The notes under the pieces were generated by a model that saw only the letters and a list, made by a program, of their open reading frames with translations, had not been told where the DNA came from and did no database searches. This document shows positions 23,901 through 34,565 of a stretch of 64,000 nucleotides of DNA, piece by piece; within the stretch, counting starts at the first letter, position 1; the number at the start of each line of letters is the position of its first letter. The stretch comes from Trebouxia sp. TZW2008 (taxonomy: Eukaryota; Chlorophyta; Trebouxiophyceae; Trebouxiales; Trebouxiaceae). The DNA lies in assembly GCA_002118135.1 (NCBI GenBank), contig BDIU01000033.1, positions 372,001-436,000 of the forward strand, written 5' to 3'. The position numbers and the translations under genes were made by a program.

Positions 23901-26900
23901 ATGCGGGTAAAGATGCGGTCTGTCAGACCTATGGTGGCCTCTACAGGGGCACGAAGCTGCCTACATTTGCTTGGAACACAATGAGGGCCACCTGCTTGGT
24001 GTAGCAGCTCTTGCCTGACAGGTTGGGCCCTGCGATGACCTGCAGAGGGTCTATCATGAAAGTGGACTGATCATCATGATGAGAGTGCAAGAAGGTCACT
24101 ACAAAGATCTAAAATGTGACCTTTAAGTGCTAGCTTTAGCTACTGCAGGTAGCAAACGTTGTCACGTGGTGACAATTTCAGTGGCAGCTTCTCAACTGCA
24201 CTGGGTTTTTGGGCTTATCTGCTCATTGAGTGGATCCTTACGCAAACTAGCATACTTCCTCTTTCTCGTTTGCGGTTGTTGCAGTGCAAAGTGCGCTTGA
24301 CACTTCAACGACGTGCTATTAAATGCCACCCTAGTGGAATTGAACTCTGCCAAACGTCACAATCATGTAAAACCACACGTTACAATGCTGGCACTGCAAA
24401 CTGTTGTGCAATGACCATCATCTCGAGAAGCAGAAGTGAAAGTGCAGCCACTGCACACAAGCTGGAGTGCACAGCAACATGGCCATTTGTGTCCCATTGA
24501 GATGTCAGTGAATGGCTGCCTGTGAGCAGCATGCATGCGCTGCATGTGCACTATGCAACAGGCTGAACAGGCAGATGCTGCCAGTCAATCCTTGGGACTT
24601 AATCTACGATTGGAATGTAGATATGCAGTACAGTAAACTCTCTTTATAACGACTGCTTTGGTCACTAAGAGATTTGTCCTTCCATCGAATTGTCCTTATT
24701 CATAGGAACCACTGCAGGCAGAATGCAGTCAGAATGCAGTGATTGTTTACCAATGGCATTGTCCTTACATCAAGATTGACCTTACATTGAGTGTCATTAC
24801 AAAGAGAGTTTACTGTATATGCATGCTGACTGTACATCTGCTGACTGTACATCTGCTGACTGTACATCCATTGACAGGGTTAAGGCAATTGAGCATCCCG
24901 TTGGGCTATGCATTGTCATGCTAGTTTGCGCATCCAAAGCGATACGATGCAGAATGGCTGTGGCATGTGACAGCAGCTATACTACAGGATGCTTTGCAAT
25001 GTGAATAATGACACACAAGATCTGCTCTGACCTGCACTCTTGACTCATCTGCTGTCATGTCGGTGTCATTGGGTATGTAGTTGTCAACCACCATCTCTAT
25101 TAGCATATGCCGCCCTGCAACATAGCAGTGCAGCATTTTGTGTATTGTTTGTACATCAGCACACTTTTCTGTCCAAAATGCACCGTTTGCACATTCACTG
25201 TTGTTGCCAAAGTTCCCGAAACAAGCCAGCATGGCAAGTCAAGACTTATGCTACACACATCCATCAAGTATGCTAACAATCACCACAGTTGACAATATAA
25301 TCATCTCTGTCAACAGCAAAGCTAGCATTGATACTTGTGACTCACAAGTTGCCTGTACACCCAAAGAGCTGCGATCGATGCTGATGATTGCATTTGACTC
25401 CTTTGTCATCAAGGTTGCTCTGAACAGAGATTTACAGCTCGAGCTTACTTTCACAATCTCAGCAAATGCAGATGACATATTCTGTAACTGACATAACAGA
25501 GCAAGGCATCACCTTGCTTGATGTGCAGCACATTGTCCTTGGTAAGGATTGGGCGAGTGCAGTGGTGCTCGCGGGCAGCCTGAGCAAGGGACATGAGGCA
25601 GTCCACCTCTGCAGCTACTGCCACTGCCCTGTTTAGGTGAGGTCTGTACTCACACAGTCTCTGAATCAGCTCAGTGCAAATGCTGCCCTGCATGCTATCA
25701 GACGGTTGGCGATCATGCTAATTGGTGCTTCCTGAAGTGCGTTGGGTGATCATGCTGACTGGGTCTTCCTGAAGTGCGTTGTGGTGTGTCAAGAACTGCA
25801 GCTTTGAGAGAAAAAGCATAATTAGATGGCATCTGCAAGGTGCTTCACGTGTTCAGTTGAAGGCCTCTGTTGGTGTCCTGAAAGATTGCAACCAGGACAG
25901 GATAGGTTTGGATGCAAGCAATCTGTTGCGCCTGGGAGAGACTTGAAGGTATTGCTTGATCCAGCTATGTCCTTGCACGTTCGAACAGGTCTTACTACAC
26001 CTAAGCCTTGTGTGCTGCTTATAACTCTCGCTCAGGACAAAAGCTGATAGTCTGCATGACTACATGTCGCAATAGCTGCTGTGTATAGATACAAAGAGGG
26101 AGCTCACCTCAAGGTCCTGGATCTTGTGCAGCATGTCGCCAAAGTGTGCATTGAGCTGCCTTGTTCTGTCTGTATGGTAATACATGCCGCCAAGCTCACT
26201 GCCATTACCTTCAAAGGCAAACTCATAGTCTGGCAGGTAGTCCTCCAAAGCTGCACTAAGCCTTTGCCCCTCTAAGCACATCACAAAACCGACCTGCGGC
26301 ACACCAAGCATTTCATGTCTTAGCACATATTCAATCTGCTGAGCAACAAGCAGCTGATCTGTCAAGTATAGCACAAAGCAAACTTGCAAAACAGTACGCA
26401 CTTTACCTCAAGTTACTGCAGGTTGTTTACCTGAGGCATATATAGAATAGACCAGAGCTGCTGACTGACAAGGCTGCCCAGCTGCCTAGGGATCCTGGCA
26501 AGCTCTTGCTCAACGACCTGTCACAACAACAGTTCAAAGGTCAGGATGTCAGTTTGAGCAAGTGTGTATGGTGCTGCCACATTGCCTAAATTGTTGCGGC
26601 AATGCTGTGTATCATTCATGAGCCAGAGGCCTGAGCATGGCGCGTGAAAAAAGAGAAGCAGTTGCGTGCAACTGTTGGCTTAATGCCACTGCCAGTGACG
26701 CTTGTTAGTGCCAGCACTGGACTTCTGTTTGTTCAAGAGATGTCTCTTGTCTTGATCAGGGTTTTGGTCTTCAGTGTATGTTGGGACAGCTATCACACAC
26801 ACCAAGGGTAGAATTAGGCTCGCTTGGCAGACAACTGCGCACAAAGATCTGTCCACCCTTCATATTCAGTATACATGATTCAGGTTAGCAAAGGTCCATA

Positions 26901-29704
26901 CTAACTGGGGACAATTCATTGCTCCAGTACATACCTAGCTGAGCCTGCTGAGCCTACCTATCATGCGTATAGAATGCATCAACGAAAAGAAATCAAGGCA
27001 CAGCTCACCTTTGTTAAGAAGTCTGGCAAGCCGTGATAGGTGTGCTTCAGTTCATCAAGCTGGTCACACACTCCATAAGCTACCATCATGCCATCATCAG
27101 CCTGCTCAAAGTCTATGATTTCGGACACCAAGCTGTGGCCTGCAACAGACACACTGTCCTGCACTCTATCTTACAGTTGCTGCTATGCCTTCTGCGTTTT
27201 GGACTGTAGCATTCAGTTCATTATGAATATGATATGGTCACCAAGCTGTGGCCTGCAACACACACACTGTCCTGCATGATGTCCAACAGTTTCTGCAATG
27301 CCTTCTGCAATTTGAACAGTAACATTGAGTTCATCAAGCTGGTCACACAACCCATGAGCTACCACCATGCCAAAACCAGCCTGCACAAAGTCTACAACCT
27401 CAGACACTAAGCTGTGGCCTGCAACATACCATCTTGCATGCTGTCCAACAGTTTCTGCGATGCCTTCTGCGTTTGGAACTGTAGCATTCAGTTCATCCAG
27501 CTGGTCACACACACGATGAGACACCGTCATGTCATCATCAGCCTGCTCAAAATGGATGATTCCATACACCAAGCTGTGGCCTGCAACAGGCACATTGTGT
27601 GCACTGTCATGCATATTGACCTGCATTTTTGTACAATGCCTTCTGTGTTTTGGACTGTAGCATTCAGTTCCTCAAGCTGGTCACACACATCATGAGCCAA
27701 CATCATGCCATCATCAGCCTGCTCAAAGTTTATGATCTCAGACACTAAGCTGTGGCCTGCAAAGCACACACTGTCCTGCATACTGCCCTGCAATTTTCTT
27801 CAATGCCTTCTGTGTTTTGGACTGAAGCATTCAATTCATGAAGCTGGTCACACATTTCATGAGCCACCATCACGCCGCCATCAGCTTGCTCAAAATCCAT
27901 GCTTTCAGACACCAAGCTGTGGCCTGCAACGCACAGACTATCCTGCATACTGCCCTGAATTGTCTACATTGTCTTCTGTGGTCTGGGATGAGCATTCACT
28001 TCATCAAGCTGGTCTCTTACTCCCTATGCCACCATCATGCCAACATCAGCCTGCTCAAAATCTATGATTTTGGACACTAAGCTGTGGCCTGCCACACACA
28101 CACTGTCCTGCATGCTGCCCTACATTTTGCAAGATGCAGTGACTTCTCTGTTTTGGAGTACAGCTTGTGCAGGACACAGCGCAGGGCCCACACTAGGTTG
28201 CTGTCCCAGGTGCCGCGACGGCAACAGTTCACATAATCAAATGCATGCTGCACAGCCATGTGTAGCTGTGCCGCAAGTGATGAATGGTAAGACAAAGCAT
28301 GTCAAGGGCAATGATCTGGCAAGTGAGGACTGGACTGCATACAGGGTTGTCAGGCAAGCATTATTGTAATTAAGCACGAGTGTCTGACAAGTGATTAAGG
28401 GATCTCACATGTTAGCAGCTCATTGCCAGTGCATGCCAACACCTTCTGGATGATATCTGGCCTCTGCCATGAGCTTTGTGATCTGTTGTGGAAGCCTGAG
28501 GAGGCTGCATTCTGCTGATTTGCCTGACGGCCATCAGGACTGTCAAAACTGCTTGAGTGCAAGCAACTGGTGTTGAAGCCAGAAGCTGTGCCCTGTGAAT
28601 GGTCAGATGGGAGATTTGCTGGTGGTGGATGAGCAGTAGTGTCAGCTAATTTTGCAAAGATGTCACGTAGCATCAGAAGGTTTGCAATACTGTCTTGCAC
28701 TGAGCTGAAGTCTTTGACATCAAGCAGGCCTTGAGTGGACTGCAGCCTGCGTAGTAGTTGGGACACATCTTTTGTCTTGCGCAGAATGTTTCTGGCTGAC
28801 TTGATGATGTCTGGAGCATGCATAAAGTACTGCACGGCGTCCTGTCTTTGATTGAGTACTTCCAGGTTTATGATGGGGCGCAGAAACCACAGGCGCAACA
28901 GCTTGCGCCCCATGCTGCTCACACAGCTGTTCAGCATGCCGTAGACACTGAAGCCCTCTTTTGACTGGCCAATGCCCATTGCAGAAGGATGCCTGTCTTC
29001 CTGAAAGATTTGCAGGGCATGCATTGAGGCTGAATCCACTGTCAGAAACCCATCTAAACTGACTTCTGAGAGGCCCTCTAGGGACAGAGCAGCAGGCATG
29101 TCTGCAGGATCCTCAGTGAAACCAGCAGAGAGATGGCCCTCCCTGTGCATGATTGCAAGCAAGGCTCCAGCAGCACAGACTTGCTGCGTGGCTGCGAGAC
29201 TGATGCGTGTGTTGATGAAATGCAGCCTGTCATTGGCTGGAATGTTTGCTGGCATGCCCCTGATGTTGACATGTTGAAGAAGCCTCAAGGCGTTGTCAAG
29301 TGAGAAGAGGGATGCTTTCTCAATGCGCACTTGATAAGGGGCATCACTGGTCGAGCTGTCAGTGCTTGCATGCAGTTTGCCAAGAAACAGTCTATCAGCC
29401 TTGCTGCTGGTATATATGATGGAGGGGGCTGCCTGAAGCTTTGCAAGCTGCAGCATTTGAAATGCAAAAGGCCCGGAGGAGCTGTCGTGAGTCTGCATTA
29501 CGTTCACCTGCACATCGTTACTGCTGGTCGATGGGTCATGTGACATGTCCAAGGTCAGCTGCGATAGCAGCTTACCTTTCCTGTGGTGTGATCAAAGTAT
29601 GCTACGCCAAGCTGATTTGCGTGCCACAGACACGTCATACAGCTTCCGTCCTCGGTACTATGCTCCATGATGCCCGCACTGTCAGTGTTGTCGGTGCCAC
29701 TCAT
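20950..29704 (-). CDS. MSH5: MutS homologue 5 (meiotic crossover factor)
   Basis: With MSH4 this forms the clamp that stabilises meiotic recombination intermediates. ATG 29704 starts [16 protein letters not shown] and [19 protein letters not shown]. The long exon 29552-28395 holds the core MutS domains ([20 protein letters not shown], then [20 protein letters not shown]). Next come an exon ending [17 protein letters not shown] (27150-27008), [11 protein letters not shown] to [16 protein letters not shown] (26390-26105), [15 protein letters not shown] (25650-25510), [18 protein letters not shown] (25130-25030), Walker A GPNLSGKS near 23795-23818 with [18 protein letters not shown], Walker B region [15 protein letters not shown] near 22987-23010, [14 protein letters not shown] to [10 protein letters not shown] (22600-22510), the exon SFGLNCA...RP.II.RAAK (near 21600-21790) and a last exon ending [19 protein letters not shown] (stop at 20950). 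ATPase motifs are intact. Several exons are tandemly duplicated, so which copies are spliced is uncertain. Confidence 0.94.
21405..21585. mobile_element. decayed second copy of the pogo-like MITE
   Basis: Aligns by eye with 24640-24815 in the same order: TCTTTGTAAG start, CCACTGCAG, AGCATGCAGTGA, GCATTGTCCTTACA, CATTGAGTGTC and a degraded GAAGTTACTGTA end. The terminal repeats are mutated, implying an older insertion. Confidence 0.6.
21590..22080 (-). repeat. MSH5 C-terminal exon in three or four tandem copies
   Basis: Copies at about 21590-21660, 21715-21790 and 21838-21915 each encode SFGLNCA(S/C/P)MA(G/S) followed by R-P/S-(D/S)-I-(I/V)-(H/Y)-R-A-A, about 122 bp apart; a truncated fifth-like fragment with the shared intron words lies near 22030-22080. 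All three keep the frame open over the conserved residues. In MSH5 this is the helical segment after the ATPase core. Confidence 0.85.
22326..22424. repeat. short inverted repeat in an MSH5 intron
   Basis: TACTTCAAAGTA near 22328 and TACTTTGAAGTA near 22412 form 12-bp inverted ends about 75 bp apart. It could be a small non-autonomous insertion or chance, since each arm is itself nearly palindromic. Confidence 0.35.
23100..23640. repeat. short intronic repeats derived from an MSH5 ATPase exon end
   Basis: Repeated words GTTGCAAGCTGCAG, CAACATCAGTCAGGC and GCAGCCAACCTGGGTGT occur four to five times between 23150 and 23620. They match the end of the functional exon that encodes [13 protein letters not shown] (near 23595-23645), i.e. 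decayed serial copies of that exon-donor junction. Confidence 0.7.
23590..24072 (-). repeat. duplicated MSH5 Walker A exon
   Basis: The unit 23590-23870 is repeated at 23872-24072: both contain the sequence for ACATTGAG-flanked [17 protein letters not shown] and the acceptor CTGCAGG. The upstream copy has an indel and lost residues around CCTCTACAGGGGCACGAAGC, so the 23590-23830 copy is taken as functional. Confidence 0.8.
24631..24815. mobile_element. 185-bp pogo/Tc1-mariner-like MITE in an MSH5 intron
   Basis: Perfect 15-bp terminal inverted repeats, CAGTAAACTCTCTTT and AAAGAGAGTTTACTG, are flanked on both sides by TA (24629-24630 and 24816-24817), the target-site duplication of the Tc1/mariner superfamily. 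The CAGT start fits the pogo branch. It has no ORF, so it is non-autonomous. A second, decayed copy is at 21405-21585. Confidence 0.85.
24826..24877. repeat. short tandem repeat, three units
   Basis: TGCTGACTGTACATC is repeated three times in direct orientation just right of the MITE. Confidence 0.85.
27020..28130 (-). repeat. MSH5 exon in six tandem copies plus a fragment
   Basis: The functional exon (27150-27008) continues into [13 protein letters not shown]. Direct copies centred near 27400, 27560, 27740, 27910 and 28070 repeat the preceding intron end (CTGTGGCCTGC in the plus sequence) and exon start ([20 protein letters not shown] and variants) but diverge after DEL(N/H) into intron-like sequence. 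A fragment lies at 27238-27275. The spacing is about 160-180 bp. Copies keep most of the frame, although the 28070 copy has a stop. Confidence 0.88.
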
Positions 29705-30718
29705 GGTGGACGAGTGGGGCGGGCGGGCTTGCATGTTGGCAGCTTAAACGGGATGAGCCTCAAAGCGCTGGTCACGCTGATACGACGCCATGGTCGCCAC
29801 GAATTTGCAACCACAGCAGAAAACCAGTGGCGTCAGGAGCTCATTGCATATTGATCACTGTGCCGCAAAACTGTCCCCTGGAGCCGTGACCAGGCTGTAG
29901 GTCAAGCTGCAGTGGCAGGGAATCTGAAGTGCTGCCAACTTGGCTGTTGAAGTTCTTGTTGAAATTGCCTATTGCAGGCGTTGCACAATCTGATACAGCT
30001 TGGGTTGCTTGAGCTACAACTCACCAGCAGACGTCTTAATTGTGCAACTCCCATCTTGTTTGCTTGTTTAAATCACTTGCACATGCTGTGTTTGATTGCA
30101 CATATGCATGTAGACATATGCAACATAGCATTGCCACTTGTTTTGAGCTTTACAGCTTGATTCTTCTGGGATGCTCAGTGAGATTAATCAAATTTTGCAC
30201 GGCGTCTTGAAGCTGAGGGAAATATAGGGGCCCACTGATAATGTGTACGCATGTGGAAACTACACATAAGGCACAAAAGCAGGCTATCAGACTCCAATTT
30301 CCTTGACCGTCTCTAACTAAATGATAAGCTGGATGCTAGCAACAATTTGGGTCCCTCACAACTACTGAGGCAGCAGCTTGCATCATACTTGGCTCAGCTG
30401 TGTGGCTGCACACAGTAGAGTCTACTTGACTGAGATCTGAGAGTGGCTACTGCCAAAATGACAAATGGTAAGGCTTTCTTCATCCCTGCCACTCCAAACA
30501 CCACCAAACAGCTTGTTCTGGGCGTGGTCCACAAAAAAGGGGAACATCAGTGCTTGATTTATTGACTCAGCTCATCACCAACGTACATTGCAGCCAAAGG
30601 CTTGAAAATTCTCTACAATTGGCACCTTGGGTATTCAAGTACTGCTGGGAAAGCTACACAAAAACTTGTACAGTCTTGCATGAGTGCTATTTTCAAAACC
30701 AGTCTTGCCTGACTGACA
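29705..30718. other. spacer upstream of MSH5
   Basis: About 1 kb between the MSH5 start and the next gene on the same strand. It should contain the MSH5 promoter. The nearest part (29705-29870) is GC-rich and may be the 5' untranslated region. No coding exon recognised, although an extra 3' exon of the next gene could lie at 30610-30718. Confidence 0.45.
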
Positions 30719-31396
30719 TCACGAAAAGCTGTTGCTGCGGCGGTGCAAGAAGCTCCATCGTACAGAATCTGCTGCATGGCAGCTGCCTCGCTCTGACTTG
30801 ATGCTGTGCTGACCTCGACCCAGGCTAGCTGGGGTTGTTGATACACGAAGGAAGGGGGGCTGCACGACGCTTTCTGGCTCTGATTTGTTGCGCAACAAGA
30901 ATTCTAGATCTGACGCACATGCCTCCAACTCATCAGCATGAGCAGAATAGAAGCCCCACAAGTTGTTAAGCGCCCTCTGGTGCTGCAGACTGTTTGGTAC
31001 AGATGCATCAAAGACACTCAACAGTTCCATGAAAGCTAGCTGAATGTCATTTGTGCTACAAAGAGGACCAGGCAGGTCATCCTCAGATTCAACCGACTCA
31101 GATGAAGTTTCTGTTCGCCTGTCTGGGCTGGTGATGGACTCCTGCAAGCTTGATCTGCTGAATGTGAGGCTACTGCTTTGGCCTGCATGACAATATGAGA
31201 GCTGAAGACGGGTGCACCCCTTGAAAGGGGAACCAAGCAAATGCTTCACAGCCTGACATATGTTGACACCTGAATCAAGGCTCCTACAAGGTTGAAGAGC
31301 GTTTGTCATAGCACCGCCATTGGTAGCTAGGCTTCCAATCGTGGTCACAGGAACAAGCATAGCCTTGCCACCGATGCTGACTTGAACCACATTCAT
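30719..31396 (-). CDS. unidentified Ser-rich protein with a probable frameshift
   Basis: One exon from ATG 31396 (MNVVQVSIGGKAMLVPVTTI) stays open for 225 codons. It has a Ser/Arg/Glu-rich low-complexity middle (SPDRRTETSSESVESEDDLP) and a helical region (DIQLAFMELLSVFDASVPNS, ALNNLWGFYSAHADELEACA). At a run of six G on the plus strand (30854-30859) the frame appears to change: with five, the protein would continue QPPSFVYQQPQLAWVEV and then STASSQSEAAAMQQILYDG, which looks more natural than the open frame used here, ending SNSFS. Either the run is a sequencing error or the C-terminus is altered. It may also have further exons beyond a GC donor-like CAG/GCAAGA near 30710. No family recognised. 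Confidence 0.5.
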   Translation of the reverse strand: MNVVQVSIGGKAMLVPVTTIGSLATNGGAMTNALQPCRSLDSGVNICQAVKHLLGSPFKGCTRLQLSYCHAGQSSSLTFSRSSLQESITSPDRRTETSSESVESEDDLPGPLCSTNDIQLAFMELLSVFDASVPNSLQHQRALNNLWGFYSAHADELEACASDLEFLLRNKSEPESVVQPPFLRVSTTPASLGRGQHSIKSERGSCHAADSVRWSFLHRRSNSFS

Positions 31397-34060
31397 ATTG
31401 CGGTACGATCCCGAGACTGCGCGACGGCCTCAAGCTAGCTGGCAGAAATGCAGTCTTTGGCTGTGATGCCTCAGCCTACAGCACATTGCACACATCAAAA
31501 TTGCCAACGGCGCAATATAACTGCTGTAGACCGATCGCGTTGTAGGCGGCAAACAAAACTCCGGAGAACACAGCTCGCTGCGTACAAGTGCGCAAACGAC
31601 GAAAACTTCACGCTATGGATTGCGATCCAGGATCGCACCTGATACTGCAAGTCTACCTAGTTCCAGCCTTTCTCGTCTCTATGGCGCAGAGACTGAGATT
31701 GCACCAACCTGAGAACGTGAACGGCCCTGTAGCGGGCGACAGTGATTGTACAAATCAGCGACGGATGCCTAGCGATCGACTTTTCTCACAGCTGTGCTGC
31801 AAAAACTCCTGGATCCGCTAAGATCTCGGCCCCTCTATGCATGCAAATGATATTTCAAAGGACTACAACGCAGCCGCACGGACGCCTCACGCTGTTCGTT
31901 CATCTCACGCAGTTAGATCTTATTACTAATCGCCTGGAGGCCCGACATACAGGCCCCATCAGTCTTCTTCGCCGGCAACTAAGGAGCTGATAGTAGCGGG
32001 GTGGGAGGAGGGAAAATGTAGATCTTTGTTGGCTTGGGTCAACAGCTGTCACGATTCATCCATCATTGTATCTAGCAACGCTGTAGCCTTGTTGAGTCGA
32101 GTGCTGCACCTATCCGCAGATCCAGCTGGCATCACTATCAGTCTTGCATTTATCTGTTTGGCAGTGCCTCCATGCATGCAGAAGCTGCAACCTAAATCAT
32201 GATTTGCCCTACCTCTACACAAGTATGGCAGCATTTGCATCAGCAATCGCAGATCTGTCCAAGAGCACTTCGAGGTATGCACTACAAATGAATGCCCATG
32301 ATCCGCATAATGCCAATCATTACATTGCATAGCATTCATTGATTGCCACACCCTGTGATTAGAATGTAAAGCCACATGTGCCTGCATCAAAGTTCCATGC
32401 GCAAGCGCTTGCTCAGGCTACAAACACAGAATTATTGTGGCAGCCCTGACTGTCACGATCAGTCTCATCTTTACACTCACCACAAGATCAGGCTCCGACC
32501 AAAAGCACGACAAGCTTGAGCTGGCTGCTGCACCCTGAGTGTTCACGCAATGCATCACTTGCTCAGCTGTGCCGCAATGCTTTCATAGCTGCAGCTGAGC
32601 CCCCAAAACAGCCTTTTGGCAATGCTCTGAGCCTCAAAGTGATGCAGCACTCAAGCTGAAAGCAACACAAATGCCAATCATTGCTTGATGCAGTGCTATC
32701 GCTGCCCTCAATTTCAGACCCATAGCAGCAGGACACTGATCATGACTGACTCCCTAGGGGCTACAGTGTATTAGGCTAACATCTGGAGGACGCTCATGGC
32801 ATGCTGGGCTAGCTAATAGCTTTACAAACACGTCTGCATCCCTGCTGTGATGCAGGGCATGGGGCCTTGCGCACACTATCATTTGTAAGTGATGCTGCAG
32901 CAAGGCGCTTACAGGCTCTGGCATAGTGATCTGCTCGCACACTTTTCAGTGGCACCAATGACATTCTGCTGCTGCAAAACAAGCGTCAAACATGCTGTGT
33001 GCTGTCAGTCATATGTGCTGAGTTTGCACCTTGCAGGGCTTGCCTTTCAGCCCATTCACAGGTCTGTGCAGATATGACACTGCTGCATAATCCAGGTGTG
33101 GTTGCCTCTATATGCAGGCACAGTTGTGCATGCAACAACCCAGCTGAGCTGTTTTGTGAAGCTGCACAGGTGATATTTCTGCTGGGTATGCTGACAGCAG
33201 ATGATTGTTGAGGCAAACTGGCTTTATGCAACAGATTTCTAGAGCTGGCCCTGACAAGAACTGCAAGGGACCTTGCACCTTAACCCAAACCTCCTGGTGC
33301 AACTTTGCCTTGACTGCTTTGCATGCTGTGTCCACTGCCTCATGATTATTTGATCAAACATCAAGCTGATTCACTGCCAGAAGAAACATCTGTATCTCAG
33401 AGTGATTGTTGCATATTGTGTCCTGGCCGTACGACAAGGCGCAGCTGGGCTGCAGTGTCATGGCCATTGTGTGCTTCCGGTTGGAATAGGTCAAAGAGGC
33501 GTGATGTTACTGGCGACAAAGCTCTGTCGAGGCCTTACAGCGTGTGCTGAGCTACCCTTCAGTCCTCAAGACTCACCAACAGAAGAAGAGCGGGCATTCA
33601 CTACAACAATCATGACTTGCTTGCTTAGGGGACTTTGGTGGGCTGCTTTGGTTTGGCATGCACAGCAGCGTGAGTGCCGAAGACGTTTTGGCCTGAACAA
33701 GACGCACACATGACGCTGTGCTAGAGCACTGTGTCTCAGACTGGTCTAAAAGCCATAAGACTTGTATGCATCTTTGTGCCCTCCTCAAGTGAAACCTGTT
33801 GATAGCGACACTGCCAAGATCTCGTGTCCGATGTCGAGCTGAAGACTTGACTGCATGCTGAAAGAGCTGCAGCTGTGACCAGTGAGTGGGCGCTGTTGGA
33901 ACATCGCTCGCTTTAGCACACTATGCAAAGACGTAGGTAGGTCACATTCGCATATGCAGTCGCAGCGAACTTTCGTCGATTGTCACATCGCGGCGACCTC
34001 GGCAGAACGAGTGGACTCAACAGGATCACTGGCAACACACACTAGCTCAGAGTCAGCGAT
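31397..34060. other. 2.7 kb without an identifiable gene
   Basis: No recognised protein. Possible coding traces on the minus strand are a terminal-looking segment ending at 32049 (RLNKATALLDTMMDES) and a short one near 33330-33270 (CKAVKAKLHQEVWVKV). On the plus strand 33402-33713 is open but unconvincing. The GC-rich 31400-31960 segment is probably the promoter and 5' region of the minus-strand gene to its left. Confidence 0.35.
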
Positions 34061-34465
34061 TCAACCAGAACATACCAGGATGTCAAGACTAGCATCACAT
34101 CCACGACAAGACTGCCTGGTACGACGGCCGACCATTGCACCGCAAGTGATCAAGCTGTGCTGCATCGCAGCAGCTGCAGCGCTCAGAAATTGTGTAACTT
34201 GTGACATAACAACGGGAATCTGGACTTTCAGTCCCAGGGGTTTACGCAAGGCAAAACCAAGGTTGCCGATCGATTTTGGCAAAAGCCCACTGAAAAATAA
34301 AAAAGCCTTTCTCAAGGCTTCATAGTTTCCGATCAAGTCTTTGATTGGCAAGCTTTTCTTTAGATTACAGACTCGTCTGTCGTAATGTCTTCCGCCTGCT
34401 CGCGACGATAAGCGAGCAATGGACAGAGCGAGGGAGCTGGCATTGACGCTACAGGACAAGCTCAA
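34061..34465 (-). CDS. possible first exon of an unknown gene divergent from the quinone reductase
   Basis: An open frame of 134 codons from ATG 34465 begins with an organelle-leader-like stretch (MSLSCSVNASSLALSIARLS, then SRAGGRHYDRR) and KSLPIKDLIGNYEALRKAF. Its start is 100 bp from the WrbA start, as in a shared bidirectional promoter. No family match and no proven downstream exon, so this is weak. Confidence 0.25.
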   Translation of the reverse strand: MSLSCSVNASSLALSIARLSSRAGGRHYDRRVCNLKKSLPIKDLIGNYEALRKAFLFFSGLLPKSIGNLGFALRKPLGLKVQIPVVMSQVTQFLSAAAAAMQHSLITCGAMVGRRTRQSCRGCDASLDILVCSG

Positions 34466-34565
34466 GTTTCAGATCACAAAACGACAACGATCTGCAAGGC
34501 TGAAAGCGGACTGCTTCTGAACAGACCAAGGTTTCCCTCCCGACACCATCGTAGTTGCTGAAACG
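34466..34565. promoter_or_regulatory. promoter region of the quinone reductase gene
   Basis: A 100-bp interval before ATG 34566. No TATA-like motif stands out. It may serve both directions if the minus-strand ORF ending its 5' side at 34465 is real. Confidence 0.35.

Noticed and set aside
29441..29854. 137-codon plus-strand open frame over the MSH5 start
   Set aside because: The minus strand encodes the MSH5 N-terminal exon ([16 protein letters not shown]...) there; the plus-strand frame is its shadow.
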